From positions 930,001-994,000 of the forward strand of contig JACKCI010000001.1 of NCBI GenBank assembly GCA_020634155.1: a DNA stretch of 64,000 bases, in the 5' to 3' direction. Source of the DNA: Anaerolineales bacterium. Lineage in GTDB: Bacteria > Chloroflexota > Anaerolineae > Aggregatilineales > J027. This document shows, in pieces, positions 25,561-34,213 of the stretch (its first letter is position 1; each line of letters begins with the position of its first letter). The notes beneath the pieces are model-generated. The model saw nothing but the letters and a program-made list of their open reading frames with translations. It did no database searches and was not told where the DNA came from. Made by a program: the position numbers and the translations under genes.

Positions 25561-25903
25561 CCTTTTCAAACGGCCTCTGAATATCAGGCGAGCTAGACTT
25601 AGTGGCGGGGGTAGCAGCAGTGCTATCGCCCTTGGCGCTGGTATCGGTGGTCTCGCTCTTAGCGCTGGTGTCCGTGGCATCACCGCCTTTGGTGGTGCTA
25701 GTCACACCCGCGCTGTTCTTGCCCCGGCTGTCGGTCACGTACCAACCAGACCCTTTGAACACCACGCCAGCAGGTTGAATGACTCGAAAAACCGTCCCCT
25801 CTGTCTCACACACGGCACAGGTCGTTAGGGGATCATCATTAAAACTCTGCTTGACCTCAAAGGAATTATCACATGCACGACATTGATAGGCATAAACTGG
25901 CAT
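25523..25903 (-). CDS. FmdB-like zinc-ribbon protein with IS-derived C-terminus
   Basis: Encodes 126 residues. The N-terminal FmdB zinc ribbon has two CxxC pairs (Cys8/11, Cys29/32) in YQCRACDNSFE and TTCAVCE, and GVVFKGSGWYVTD completes the family core. A Thr/Ser/Ala/Lys-rich repetitive tail follows (TDTSAK units), as usual for the family. From residue 110 (RPFEKVRW...) the sequence is read from the right end of the IS, antisense to the transposase. The original tail (QKAAS) now lies at 24702-24720. The zinc ribbon is untouched, so the protein may still work. FmdB-like proteins are putative regulators; the role here is unknown. Confidence 0.85.
   Translation of the reverse strand: MPVYAYQCRACDNSFEVKQSFNDDPLTTCAVCETEGTVFRVIQPAGVVFKGSGWYVTDSRGKNSAGVTSTTKGGDATDTSAKSETTDTSAKGDSTAATPATKSSSPDIQRPFEKVRWEPNEPNGEA
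25562..25577 (-). repeat. Right terminal inverted repeat of the IS
   Basis: Reverse complement reads GAGGCCGTTTGAAAAG, matching the left end at 15 of 16 positions. Confidence 0.9.
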
Positions 25904-26008
25904 CGCTCAAACACTCCCTTTTGCGGTATTTCCGTTAAAAATTCTACAGCGCATTGAGTTCGTATTCAAGCGATGCTTTGAATTTCTTGTGCAATTCTGA
26001 TAGTTCTC

Positions 26009-29000
26009 TCATCCACCACCGGGGCGGAAGAAGCTCGGTTGCTCCTCAGCAGGTTGTTGACTACGGCAGATTTGCCAACTTTCACCCTGCTTAACCACAT
26101 GCAGAGACGGATAGCCTGACGCGACCACTTCGCTTTGGGTTTCGGTACCGGGTTTGAAAACCATCACCCCACCCCAATTAATTGTGCCTGAGTTACCTGC
26201 CAACTCGACGCTAATCTCTAGCTCGCGGAAATCCGCACCAAGATAGGGCTGGGCAACAAGGTTTTGGAAAGCTACAGCATCAATCGGGTAATCGGCTTGG
26301 GTTTTGTCTTCCGCACAGAATAACGCATTGTACAAATCAAAGTTGCCCGTTGTCAGAGCCTGCCAATAGGCATAGCCTACTTCACGCACAACCCGCACAT
26401 CAGTGGCATCCGTTTCAGCCGTAGACCCAATCTCGGTTCCATCATCCACATAGAGGGGGTCAGGAATAGGGGCCAATCCACCACTAATACCCAAAGGCGG
26501 GAAAATGATAATGCGTGAGGTTTGCGGATCAGCCACATACACCTGCCCATCTTTTCCAAAAGCGATACCACCGACAGTCTCCATACCTTGCGGGAAGCCA
26601 TCCGGTGGCACCAGAGGTGTATTAAAGGACAAAACCGCCCCCCCCCGCAGGTCATAGGCCACTACTCGCGGGCCATTGTTACTTTCACTGGCATCCATAT
26701 CTGATACCAATATCAATGTGCCATCTGGTGAGATAGACAGATAAGGACGATGCACAGAGTTCCGCGCACCTGCCCACATATTGACATCCCAACTCATAAC
26801 AAACGTACCATCACGGCGGAAGGCCGAGATTTTTTGATTCCACGTCTCGGCAACATAAAGCTCACCAGTAACCGGATGAATAGCCAACCCAACAGGTTCT
26901 GGCTCGGCTTGTAGGCCATTGCCTTGGGCAGTAATGTCGTATAGGTGCTGATAGTTGGCATCATAGACACGAATGCGGTGCCCGCCTGTATCAGCTACAA
27001 AGATATTGCCTTCGTTATCAACTGCCACATCACGTGGGCCATAGAGGGACATCGGGCCACCATCATCTGGTGTACCAAAGGTGCCAAAGACCCCCACCAT
27101 CTCGCCCGTCGGTGAATAGATAACAATACGGTGATTCCATGTATCCGCCACATAGATATTGCCATCATGTGGACCAACCGCAATCCCCCAAGGTTCATTG
27201 AGGATTTCAGGGCCGCCAAAGACGTCAATGGAAGTGCCATCTGGGGCGAACTTCACAATACGATGATTGCCCGTATCAGCAGCATAGACATAACCATCCG
27301 TATCAGATGCGAGGTCACGCGGGTTGAGTAACTCGCCGACGCCAAAAGCCGATTGAGCATTAATCTCTTGATAGACAGTATCTTCAGGATCAGGAATCAA
27401 GCGTTGGGCAACGCTCTGCCCACGCAAACCAGCATCCCAGATCTGAACGGCAAAGTCCTTCCGCACATACATATACAACTCATCGGACACTGGCCAGCGC
27501 TCAATATTGAACTGCGGGTCATTGCGGCAACTATTGGTTATACGTTGCACACAGTTGGGGTCAAGGACTCGTTCATCAGGGTCTGTTGAACCTTCGGGCT
27601 GGATATAGCACGCGGGCGTTTCACGCTCCACACATAGGGCCGTCGCATAAGAACCATAGTCGCGCTCCCACCAAATATCCCAAAGAGACTGTCGATAATA
27701 CTTGGCTGAAGGGTTGACATCATCTGGCTCAAAGATATTGGTGATTCGGTCAGCATTGAGGTTGAAATACTCCTGCATCGGCCACCACAAGCGAATCAGA
27801 TCAAAGCGGTAGTAGTCCTTGCCGAGTATCCGCTCAATCTCCGTATTCTTGCGATTGCCCGCAATGACGACCAACGCGCCCTCAATATTGCCTATTTGAT
27901 TCTTGACATCCTCCCCAGTCCCCCACAGATAACGCTTGTCCGTGAAATCCCGCAAGTACCAGAGCATGGGCCAACTGGAGTCATCATCATAGGCGACATG
28001 GATGTTCATGCCTTCGGGACTATGGTCAGCAAAATACATTAAGTCAGCCACCACATCCTTAACGGCGGGGCCAGCATGGGCATACACACCAAATTCGGTA
28101 GGATAGTCATAGTTAATGTAGGTAAATAGCCACGCTGCCCGCACCGTCAACATCGCCAGCAGTAAAGCAAACGCCCCTATGAACAAACGCCGCGCTTGGT
28201 CAAAACCGACATCCGCCGTTAAGCGCACACCAAAATACCCAGTGATTGCCAACGCAATAAGAGCCGATATCCATCGCCCAGTAGCGTCAAGAGCCATCTG
28301 AGTTTGGCCTTGAAAAGGCAGATTATTACCTGTGGCATAGGGTAAGGCCAGTTGCGATAGGGCCACCAGAAACACAGGAACCACAAACAGCAGCAGTATC
28401 CACCCACTGCGTTTAAGCGCATCCCAGCGAATGCGCTCCACTACGCTCCCGATATACCAGCCACCAGCCAAGGTTAGCGGTAAGGAGAGATGGGTGGTCA
28501 ACCAAGGCATTTTCTCACCAGCCATCGTCAAGGCCACTAAAATCAGAATGCCCCAGTAGCCAACTAAGGCCAAGAATGGCAAGCTACCGAGGTATTCATG
28601 ATCGGTCTCGCTCATCAAGCGGTCTTGTTCAGGGTTATAGGCATAACGCGATACTCTGCCTTCACGCTGTCCCCATTCAGGCGATACCCACGCAGGACTG
28701 TCCTCACTGTCCACATTCGATTCATCTATTAGAACCTCGTCAGCTTCAATCAGAATGGGTTCATCACCTACTACGATTTCCTCGCCCTCAGCCTGTTCAC
28801 TTTGAGCAGCACGTGCTGCGGCAGCATTGAGCATAGCCTGTTGACGGCTACGGTAGCGGAAATCGAAGAAATGGGAGACTCCGGCAAAGCCCGCAAAAGC
28901 CGCCAAAATTGACGGCAAGAACTCATAGACGGGAAGTTGCACGAGTACATAATAGTATTGGGGTTGGCTTCCGCGCCGCACATCTTGTTGTTCGAGCCAA

Positions 29001-30826
29001 TAGCCTAGCGACCCAATCAAGCCTGTGCCAATGCCGTTGCCATTGGTAAAAAAGGTTGTGAAAAAGACAAGGAACAAGACGCCAAAGGCTGCCGCGGCAA
29101 TCGGCCAAACTCGCCAATTCCACGCCAAACCCACCGCCGCACTCACCATCAGAAATGGAATCGCAGTGACAATCGCCGCTTGCACCGTTTCCAGCGGCAA
29201 TGGTGCTTGGTCAAGGGTATAGCCTGCCCAAAATAAGGGGAAGGCCGCCAGCCAAGGAAAGACCATTGACCCCATAACAATCAATATGTCAAACGCTGGT
29301 TGGCGATTTAGCACATCCCACCAATTGGTGAGCAGCCGTGTAATCAATACACCCGTCACTGCCAGCGATAGCACAACCCATGTGAGGAATATCGGGGCAT
29401 TGTCATGTTCAAGGGTTTGGGAAACATCCTCAGCATTGGGGTCAATCGCTACAGGCCCCGTATTAGTCTCATCTGAGGGGTGGCTATGACGCTCCAAGAC
29501 GAGCAAGATGCTCATAAACACAAACGCAATGACGAGCAGCGCCACAATGTCTTGCCATGTCGCCCGCTTGATAATGCCAATGAGGACAATACTAAAGACA
29601 AGGAACCCTAACGGAACAATCGTCCATTCCATAAAGATGTTCAGTTGGTTCTCAGCTAGTTTGGGTATAAGCGCATTGGTTACCGGGTCATAAGCTTCAA
29701 TGAAAATAGTGGCGGGCTTAACAATATCTAAGATGACCATACCCCATAACGCCATCACACTCCCAACAATCGCCCCGGCAGCAACCAAGAGCATCGTTGA
29801 CCGTGTGTTGTAGTAAATCGCGTTGGTGACCATGCGAACCGTGATAGGTAGCCCACCGCGCCGATTAAAAGCGATACGGATGAGGCCAAAAAACTCGACA
29901 ATCGCCAACGCAATTAGCACACCATATAGTTGCAGAACGCGGTCTGGCCCTATCTCATGAGAGCCGACATGAAAGCCTAAATCGCCAGAAATCAAACCGG
30001 AGTCTGTCTTATAGAACTCGTACCACACGCCGCCGATGGTGTATCCAAGTATCCCTACCCCAGCCAAAATAACTAGGTAGGCCAAAGGATAGAGCCACCA
30101 AGGAGGGGTCTCACGGCGTGGCGGTAACACTGCCGTAGCGTCCGCATCAACAGGCTGTCGGAAAGCTCCCCGCATAATGTCTTGTACCAAGCGCAGGAGC
30201 CAATACAGCGTCAAGAAGCTTCCGAAAATCGCCACATACATAAAGGAGACTTCTTTGGAGGCCAACATCAACAGGAGCGCTCCGCTGAATACCGGAATCC
30301 AAATCGGGCGGCGCGGTTTCTCACCGTCTAGATATTGGAGCGTGGCATACAACATCACCATTGCAAAGAACATGGAGGGGATGTCGTGGCGAATGTAGCG
30401 GCTGTAGTACAAAATCATCGGGGAGATGAGAATGCCCACCGCTGCCAGCACCGCCCCTACCTTGCCCAACCAGCGCCGAAACAATAGGGGGAACATGACC
30501 AACGCCACCCCCAGCAACGCTGGGTAAATCCGCGCACTAAAATCGCTGGGGCCAAACAAGAAATAGAAGAATGCCGTTGCATGGAACAACAACGGCCCGT
30601 GCATCAAGGGGGTGTGGTCAAAACGCCCATATTCGTACAGTTCCCACGAATAATAGGTGTGCAAACTCTCGTCATGGCTCATCACCCGTAGGCCTAAATC
30701 CCAGAAGCGACTCAATACCGCCAAAATCAAAATGGCGGTATAGATGACAGCTTCCCAATTCAGGCTATAGACACGGGCTAATACATGGTCGAAAGGCTGT
30801 TGACGGGTAGATGTTGTCGTTGCCAT
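26009..30826 (-). CDS. TIGR03663-type GT39-like membrane protein fused to an NHL propeller
   Basis: Encodes 1605 residues. The first ~970 residues are a polytopic membrane region with the TIGR03663 signature: SHDESLHTYY (invariant Asp-Glu) and LMHGPLLFH (HGP), similar to dolichyl-phosphate-mannose:protein mannosyltransferases. An extracytoplasmic loop/soluble region follows. Residues about 1170-1440 are NHL repeats (YVYAADTGNHRIVKF, NIYVADTWNHRIVIY, NIFVADTGGHRIRVY, ELYVAETWNQKI), forming a likely six-bladed propeller. The end (about 1470-1590) looks like a small NTF2/SnoaL-like domain. It would move sugars from a lipid carrier at the outer face, with the propeller binding glycan or protein. 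It is the last gene of the ten-gene operon. Confidence 0.82.
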   Translation of the reverse strand: MATTTSTRQQPFDHVLARVYSLNWEAVIYTAILILAVLSRFWDLGLRVMSHDESLHTYYSWELYEYGRFDHTPLMHGPLLFHATAFFYFLFGPSDFSARIYPALLGVALVMFPLLFRRWLGKVGAVLAAVGILISPMILYYSRYIRHDIPSMFFAMVMLYATLQYLDGEKPRRPIWIPVFSGALLLMLASKEVSFMYVAIFGSFLTLYWLLRLVQDIMRGAFRQPVDADATAVLPPRRETPPWWLYPLAYLVILAGVGILGYTIGGVWYEFYKTDSGLISGDLGFHVGSHEIGPDRVLQLYGVLIALAIVEFFGLIRIAFNRRGGLPITVRMVTNAIYYNTRSTMLLVAAGAIVGSVMALWGMVILDIVKPATIFIEAYDPVTNALIPKLAENQLNIFMEWTIVPLGFLVFSIVLIGIIKRATWQDIVALLVIAFVFMSILLVLERHSHPSDETNTGPVAIDPNAEDVSQTLEHDNAPIFLTWVVLSLAVTGVLITRLLTNWWDVLNRQPAFDILIVMGSMVFPWLAAFPLFWAGYTLDQAPLPLETVQAAIVTAIPFLMVSAAVGLAWNWRVWPIAAAAFGVLFLVFFTTFFTNGNGIGTGLIGSLGYWLEQQDVRRGSQPQYYYVLVQLPVYEFLPSILAAFAGFAGVSHFFDFRYRSRQQAMLNAAAARAAQSEQAEGEEIVVGDEPILIEADEVLIDESNVDSEDSPAWVSPEWGQREGRVSRYAYNPEQDRLMSETDHEYLGSLPFLALVGYWGILILVALTMAGEKMPWLTTHLSLPLTLAGGWYIGSVVERIRWDALKRSGWILLLFVVPVFLVALSQLALPYATGNNLPFQGQTQMALDATGRWISALIALAITGYFGVRLTADVGFDQARRLFIGAFALLLAMLTVRAAWLFTYINYDYPTEFGVYAHAGPAVKDVVADLMYFADHSPEGMNIHVAYDDDSSWPMLWYLRDFTDKRYLWGTGEDVKNQIGNIEGALVVIAGNRKNTEIERILGKDYYRFDLIRLWWPMQEYFNLNADRITNIFEPDDVNPSAKYYRQSLWDIWWERDYGSYATALCVERETPACYIQPEGSTDPDERVLDPNCVQRITNSCRNDPQFNIERWPVSDELYMYVRKDFAVQIWDAGLRGQSVAQRLIPDPEDTVYQEINAQSAFGVGELLNPRDLASDTDGYVYAADTGNHRIVKFAPDGTSIDVFGGPEILNEPWGIAVGPHDGNIYVADTWNHRIVIYSPTGEMVGVFGTFGTPDDGGPMSLYGPRDVAVDNEGNIFVADTGGHRIRVYDANYQHLYDITAQGNGLQAEPEPVGLAIHPVTGELYVAETWNQKISAFRRDGTFVMSWDVNMWAGARNSVHRPYLSISPDGTLILVSDMDASESNNGPRVVAYDLRGGAVLSFNTPLVPPDGFPQGMETVGGIAFGKDGQVYVADPQTSRIIIFPPLGISGGLAPIPDPLYVDDGTEIGSTAETDATDVRVVREVGYAYWQALTTGNFDLYNALFCAEDKTQADYPIDAVAFQNLVAQPYLGADFRELEISVELAGNSGTINWGGVMVFKPGTETQSEVVASGYPSLHVVKQGESWQICRSQQPAEEQPSFFRPGGG

Positions 30827-30841
30827 ACATGCTCCAAAAAC

Positions 30842-31381
30842 TTAACGGTAACGCGCCTCGCGGCTGGGTTCAAGGGTAGCACCGGGCATCGGTGCTGGGC
30901 TGGCTGACCAGAGGATACTGGTAAGCTCATCGCGCTCGGTGGTTTCATTCGCCACCAACAATACGCTTTCAGCCTCTAAGGTACTATCTTGCACAACAGC
31001 GGTGCTGGTTTGCAGCGGTACATTGTGGGGCCAAGCGCCCGCCGCGTCAACCGCCGAATTGTGCAAAAAGAACGGTAACAGCACCAATAACACGGCCATG
31101 CTTCCCACCAAAATCATGGACTGAAAGTTAGTAGTAAGCAATGGGCGGCGCTTGGGGCGGGTAGCCTGTTCCAGAATCGACGGTAAAAGCGCCTTCAAAC
31201 GGTCTGGGGCTGGCTCGCCAAACAGCGGCATCTCCCGCCGCAGTTCGGCCTGTGTCTGGCGAACCGCCTGATATTCACGTTGCCATGTGGCGGATTGTGC
31301 CAGATGGCGGGTAACTTTTACTCGTTGGTCAGGGGCCAATGTCCCCTCAAGATAGGCAATGAGTTGCTCCCGAATATCCAC
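30842..31381 (-). CDS. Anti-sigma factor, membrane-bound
   Basis: Encodes 179 residues from GTG 31381, two bases after the ECF sigma stop; GGAGGAGG lies about 13 bases upstream. The N-terminal part (about 1-45) has the layout of anti-sigma domains (IAYLEGTLAPDQRVKVTRHLAQ...W) but lacks the zinc-binding His/Cys residues. One membrane segment (about 86-108) and an extracytoplasmic tail with no recognised domain follow. It probably holds the sigma factor until an envelope signal arrives. Assignment rests on context plus weak sequence resemblance. Confidence 0.75.
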   Translation of the reverse strand: MDIREQLIAYLEGTLAPDQRVKVTRHLAQSATWQREYQAVRQTQAELRREMPLFGEPAPDRLKALLPSILEQATRPKRRPLLTTNFQSMILVGSMAVLLVLLPFFLHNSAVDAAGAWPHNVPLQTSTAVVQDSTLEAESVLLVANETTERDELTSILWSASPAPMPGATLEPSREARYR

Positions 31382-31383
31382 AG

Positions 31384-31968
31384 CTAACCAAATACCTCCT
31401 CCAACGCTAGTTTGGTTTCATCCATGACTTGTCGTAGAGATTGATGCGCCAGCCGCACCCGTGACTCGGCGGTTTTGGGTGGGATGTTAAGAATGTCCCC
31501 CATTTCTCGGTAGGTCAATCCCTGTCCATAGCGCAATGCGACAGCTTCGCGCAAGCGTGGCGAAAGCGTCTTGAGGGCTTCCCCCAACGCACGCTGGGCG
31601 TCTCGGCGGATGGTTGTCCGTTCTGGATTTTCGTCATCCGGCGCGGCAGGGTCTAGCCCATTCGCCAATAAATCACTGAGTGCCACCATCGGCAACAGTT
31701 TGCGGCGGCGGGCATTGCGACAGCGGCTAATCGTGATGGTATATAGCCATGTACGGAATGCGCCCCGCTCTGGGTCATAGCGGGACAGGTTGCGAAACAC
31801 GTACACAAAGACTTCTTGCACTACGTCTTCAGCATCTTGCTGATGCAACAACACACTATAGGCCAAACGATAGACTTCTTTGGCATAGAGGTCATATAAT
31901 GCAGTGCAGGCGCTTTGGTCGCCCATTAAACTACGCTGCAAAAGGTCAGAAAAAATTGGGTCGCTCAT
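31384..31968 (-). CDS. ECF-type RNA polymerase sigma factor
   Basis: Encodes 194 residues from ATG 31968. The frame is open to 32073, but that part overlaps the preceding gene's end. Region 2 has ALYDLYAKEVYRLAYSVL, the DAEDVVQEVFVYVFRNL core-binding helix, and FRTWLYTITISRCRNARRR. Region 4 has LSPRLREAVALRYGQGLTYREMGDILN followed by the recognition helix TAESRVRLAHQSL. The anti-sigma gene follows immediately. Its place inside a glycosylation operon suggests the operon responds to an envelope signal, possibly by autoregulation. Confidence 0.92.
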   Translation of the reverse strand: MSDPIFSDLLQRSLMGDQSACTALYDLYAKEVYRLAYSVLLHQQDAEDVVQEVFVYVFRNLSRYDPERGAFRTWLYTITISRCRNARRRKLLPMVALSDLLANGLDPAAPDDENPERTTIRRDAQRALGEALKTLSPRLREAVALRYGQGLTYREMGDILNIPPKTAESRVRLAHQSLRQVMDETKLALEEVFG

Positions 31969-31993
31969 GTTAAACACTACACCCTTGCCTCGC

Positions 31994-34201
31994 CTATTGC
32001 GTAGTAACCGTCTGGACACCGTAGACATCGCTCCGAACCCACAACGTATAATGCAAATCAGGTGTTGGCTCAAAACGGGTCTGGCGGGTAAACAACCACG
32101 ACCCGAAATCTGTCCAGTTCAATTCCGATAGTGACCACTGGGTATTCAATATAAAGTCCTGCCCCACATAATCTGCGCCCAACGCAACAGGCACTTGATC
32201 ATAAGGCGTGATAACAGCAGCGGTAATGGTCTCAATACCCACACCCTCAACATAGGTTGTGTTGGGGAACTCACGCAGCAACCATGCCAACGCCCCATCG
32301 TCCGGCCCCTGCACTGTAATTGTCAGGCGGTCACGGGTGCCATTCTCAAAACGCGACATCTGCTCTAAGGTCTCAACCAGTCGGTGCGATTTTTCGAGCA
32401 TCGGGGCTTGGTTCCAAAGCTCACGTGGGTCATCGCCAAAAGTATGACTCGCCTGCCACCCTAGCCCTAAGCCATAGACCATGCAATAGCCAAGTAGCCC
32501 TAGGCCCAAACCACGCCATGCGGCCCGTGTCCCCCACAGACTCCCCACTAGAAAATAGACTATCACCATCAGCATCACCAAGAAAACCATTACCATCAGA
32601 TTCAAAGGTGATTTGGCATAAGTTGAGACAAAACGGGTCAGAAGCCGAAACTCTGGAATATCAAGTTGGTAGCCGGGTAGGACATTGCCGATAATTCCGT
32701 GCTCCTCAACATCACCCGCATAAGGCAACACCATATATTGCCCGCGTTGGTCACCTGTCCCTGTAATCTTAAGGAAATAACTACCAGCGCGGGGAAACGT
32801 GATTGGTTGCACCAAACCACGTCGCCCATCAGTATAGGTAAATGGCCCAGCGAGGAACCCATCGGGCGAATCAATCAACACAATAGGGTTAACACTGCTG
32901 TCAAGTTCTCGGATTTGAAAAACCAGCGTAGTGGGTTCGGGCACATACAACTCAAAGGTCGAAGTTGGATTGTTCAGGTCGTAGGTACCAATACGAGCGC
33001 TATTACTGAGGACAGTGGTATCTACAAAGTGGTTGTAAACCGGGCGGGTTTGGCCTTGCAGAATGCCAGAAATATTGGTGGCATTTATCGCCAAGGATGT
33101 AAGGAGTACCATCATCGTCACTGCATGGAGGGCTATCCCCCATGAGGGTACCACCCAATAGCCTGTCGATGGATTCCGCAGCATTTGAGCTGCCAGAAGC
33201 GCCGTTAAGCCCGCCGCAGGGATAACAACCCACAATGCTGCATCTGGTGTAGGATTGGCATACAAAATGCTGACCACCAAACTCCACACGAACCAACCAA
33301 CCAGCACATCTGCTAAGAAGTTGCGTTGCAGAGTGAATATCGCAATTAGCCCAAATAGTACCAGCCCAAAGTCATAGCGTAGCGCTACCCAAAAAGCATA
33401 GGCAAAGGGCGTTCCGTCAGGACGTTCAAACAGCCCTAGGAACAGCCAATAGAGGGTACTACCCGCTGACGTTAGACCCGATGGAGCCATCATAAAGCCT
33501 GTGCCGACAATTACAATCACGCCTAAAGCCGCCATCAAGCCTTCACCCCAAGGCCACTGTTTCAATATGGCTCCAATCTTTACCGGGGGATTGGCCCGCC
33601 AGAGAGCCGTTGCTAATCCTACTATGATACCAAACAGAGTGATTGCGCCAGTAGGTTCGGTCAATACCAAGATGACAGCGCCCGCGCAGGTGGCAGTAAT
33701 GGCAAAGGCATTGCGTCCAGTCTCAGCATAGCGTCGAACAGCCCATACCATCACAAACACAATCGCCATTGTCCACGTCACAGCCCCCATCATACGTGAG
33801 GCGGTCAACGCTACGGGGGAGATTGCCAGCAGGGTCGCCATGAGCAATGCCGATGTCTTACCCATTGACTCACGCCATAGCAATGGCCCCAAGACCAACA
33901 GTGTTCCAACAATTGCGGTTGGGATACGGGCGTTGGTCGCACTCGGCGCAGAGATGAAAAACGTGACTTGATTGGCAAAAGCCATCAAAGGGTTGTGTGC
34001 AACAGCCGATTCAACACCGCGCACCGATTGCAGCGCTGCTAGTGCTTCGGTCGCACTCCGTGCATCTAATGGCACATCACCCAATGAAATCACACGCATA
34101 GCAAAAGCCAATACCAATAACCCGATATAGGCTAAGGTCTCTACCCGAATACCCAGCCGAAAAGTGGGTGTTTCTTGGGCGTGTTCGTAAGCCATTTCCA
34201 T
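31994..34201 (-). CDS. GT39-like membrane protein lacking the usual acidic pair
   Basis: Encodes 735 residues with about ten or more membrane segments. The N-terminal layout follows TIGR03663/GT39 (SLGDVPLDARSATEALAAL, AHNPLMAFANQVTF, NARIPTAIVGTLLVL). However, the Asp-Glu pair of the first loop and the HGP tripeptide are replaced (DARSATEA, HNPL). A beta-rich extracytoplasmic segment (about 395-490, YDLNNPTSTFELYV, GSYFLKITGTGDQRGQYMV) resembles a PPC-type domain, and a second soluble part ends the protein. It may be a non-catalytic partner of the true GT39 enzymes. It lies 12 bases after the YYY gene. Confidence 0.75.
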   Translation of the reverse strand: MEMAYEHAQETPTFRLGIRVETLAYIGLLVLAFAMRVISLGDVPLDARSATEALAALQSVRGVESAVAHNPLMAFANQVTFFISAPSATNARIPTAIVGTLLVLGPLLWRESMGKTSALLMATLLAISPVALTASRMMGAVTWTMAIVFVMVWAVRRYAETGRNAFAITATCAGAVILVLTEPTGAITLFGIIVGLATALWRANPPVKIGAILKQWPWGEGLMAALGVIVIVGTGFMMAPSGLTSAGSTLYWLFLGLFERPDGTPFAYAFWVALRYDFGLVLFGLIAIFTLQRNFLADVLVGWFVWSLVVSILYANPTPDAALWVVIPAAGLTALLAAQMLRNPSTGYWVVPSWGIALHAVTMMVLLTSLAINATNISGILQGQTRPVYNHFVDTTVLSNSARIGTYDLNNPTSTFELYVPEPTTLVFQIRELDSSVNPIVLIDSPDGFLAGPFTYTDGRRGLVQPITFPRAGSYFLKITGTGDQRGQYMVLPYAGDVEEHGIIGNVLPGYQLDIPEFRLLTRFVSTYAKSPLNLMVMVFLVMLMVIVYFLVGSLWGTRAAWRGLGLGLLGYCMVYGLGLGWQASHTFGDDPRELWNQAPMLEKSHRLVETLEQMSRFENGTRDRLTITVQGPDDGALAWLLREFPNTTYVEGVGIETITAAVITPYDQVPVALGADYVGQDFILNTQWSLSELNWTDFGSWLFTRQTRFEPTPDLHYTLWVRSDVYGVQTVTTQ

Positions 34202-34213
34202 GAAATTCGTCCT

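Larger units (their letters stand above)
24721..25580 (+). mobile_element. IS5-family insertion sequence with 3-bp target duplication
   Basis: An 854-bp element (24724-25577) is flanked by TGA direct repeats (24721-24723, 25578-25580). This matches the T-N-A targets of several IS5 groups. Terminal inverted repeats of 16 bp (15 identical) start with GAGGC. It carries one transposase in two frames. Both ends look complete, so the element may be active and the insertion recent. Confidence 0.92.

Noticed and set aside
25904..26008. 105-base gap between fmdB and the TIGR03663-NHL gene
   Set aside because: No gene or RNA is visible, and no convincing hairpin with U-tract for the upstream genes was found.
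31969..32073. Longer N-terminus of the ECF sigma factor
   Set aside because: The extension overlaps the preceding gene and is unlike sigma region 2. ATG 31968 gives the usual length.
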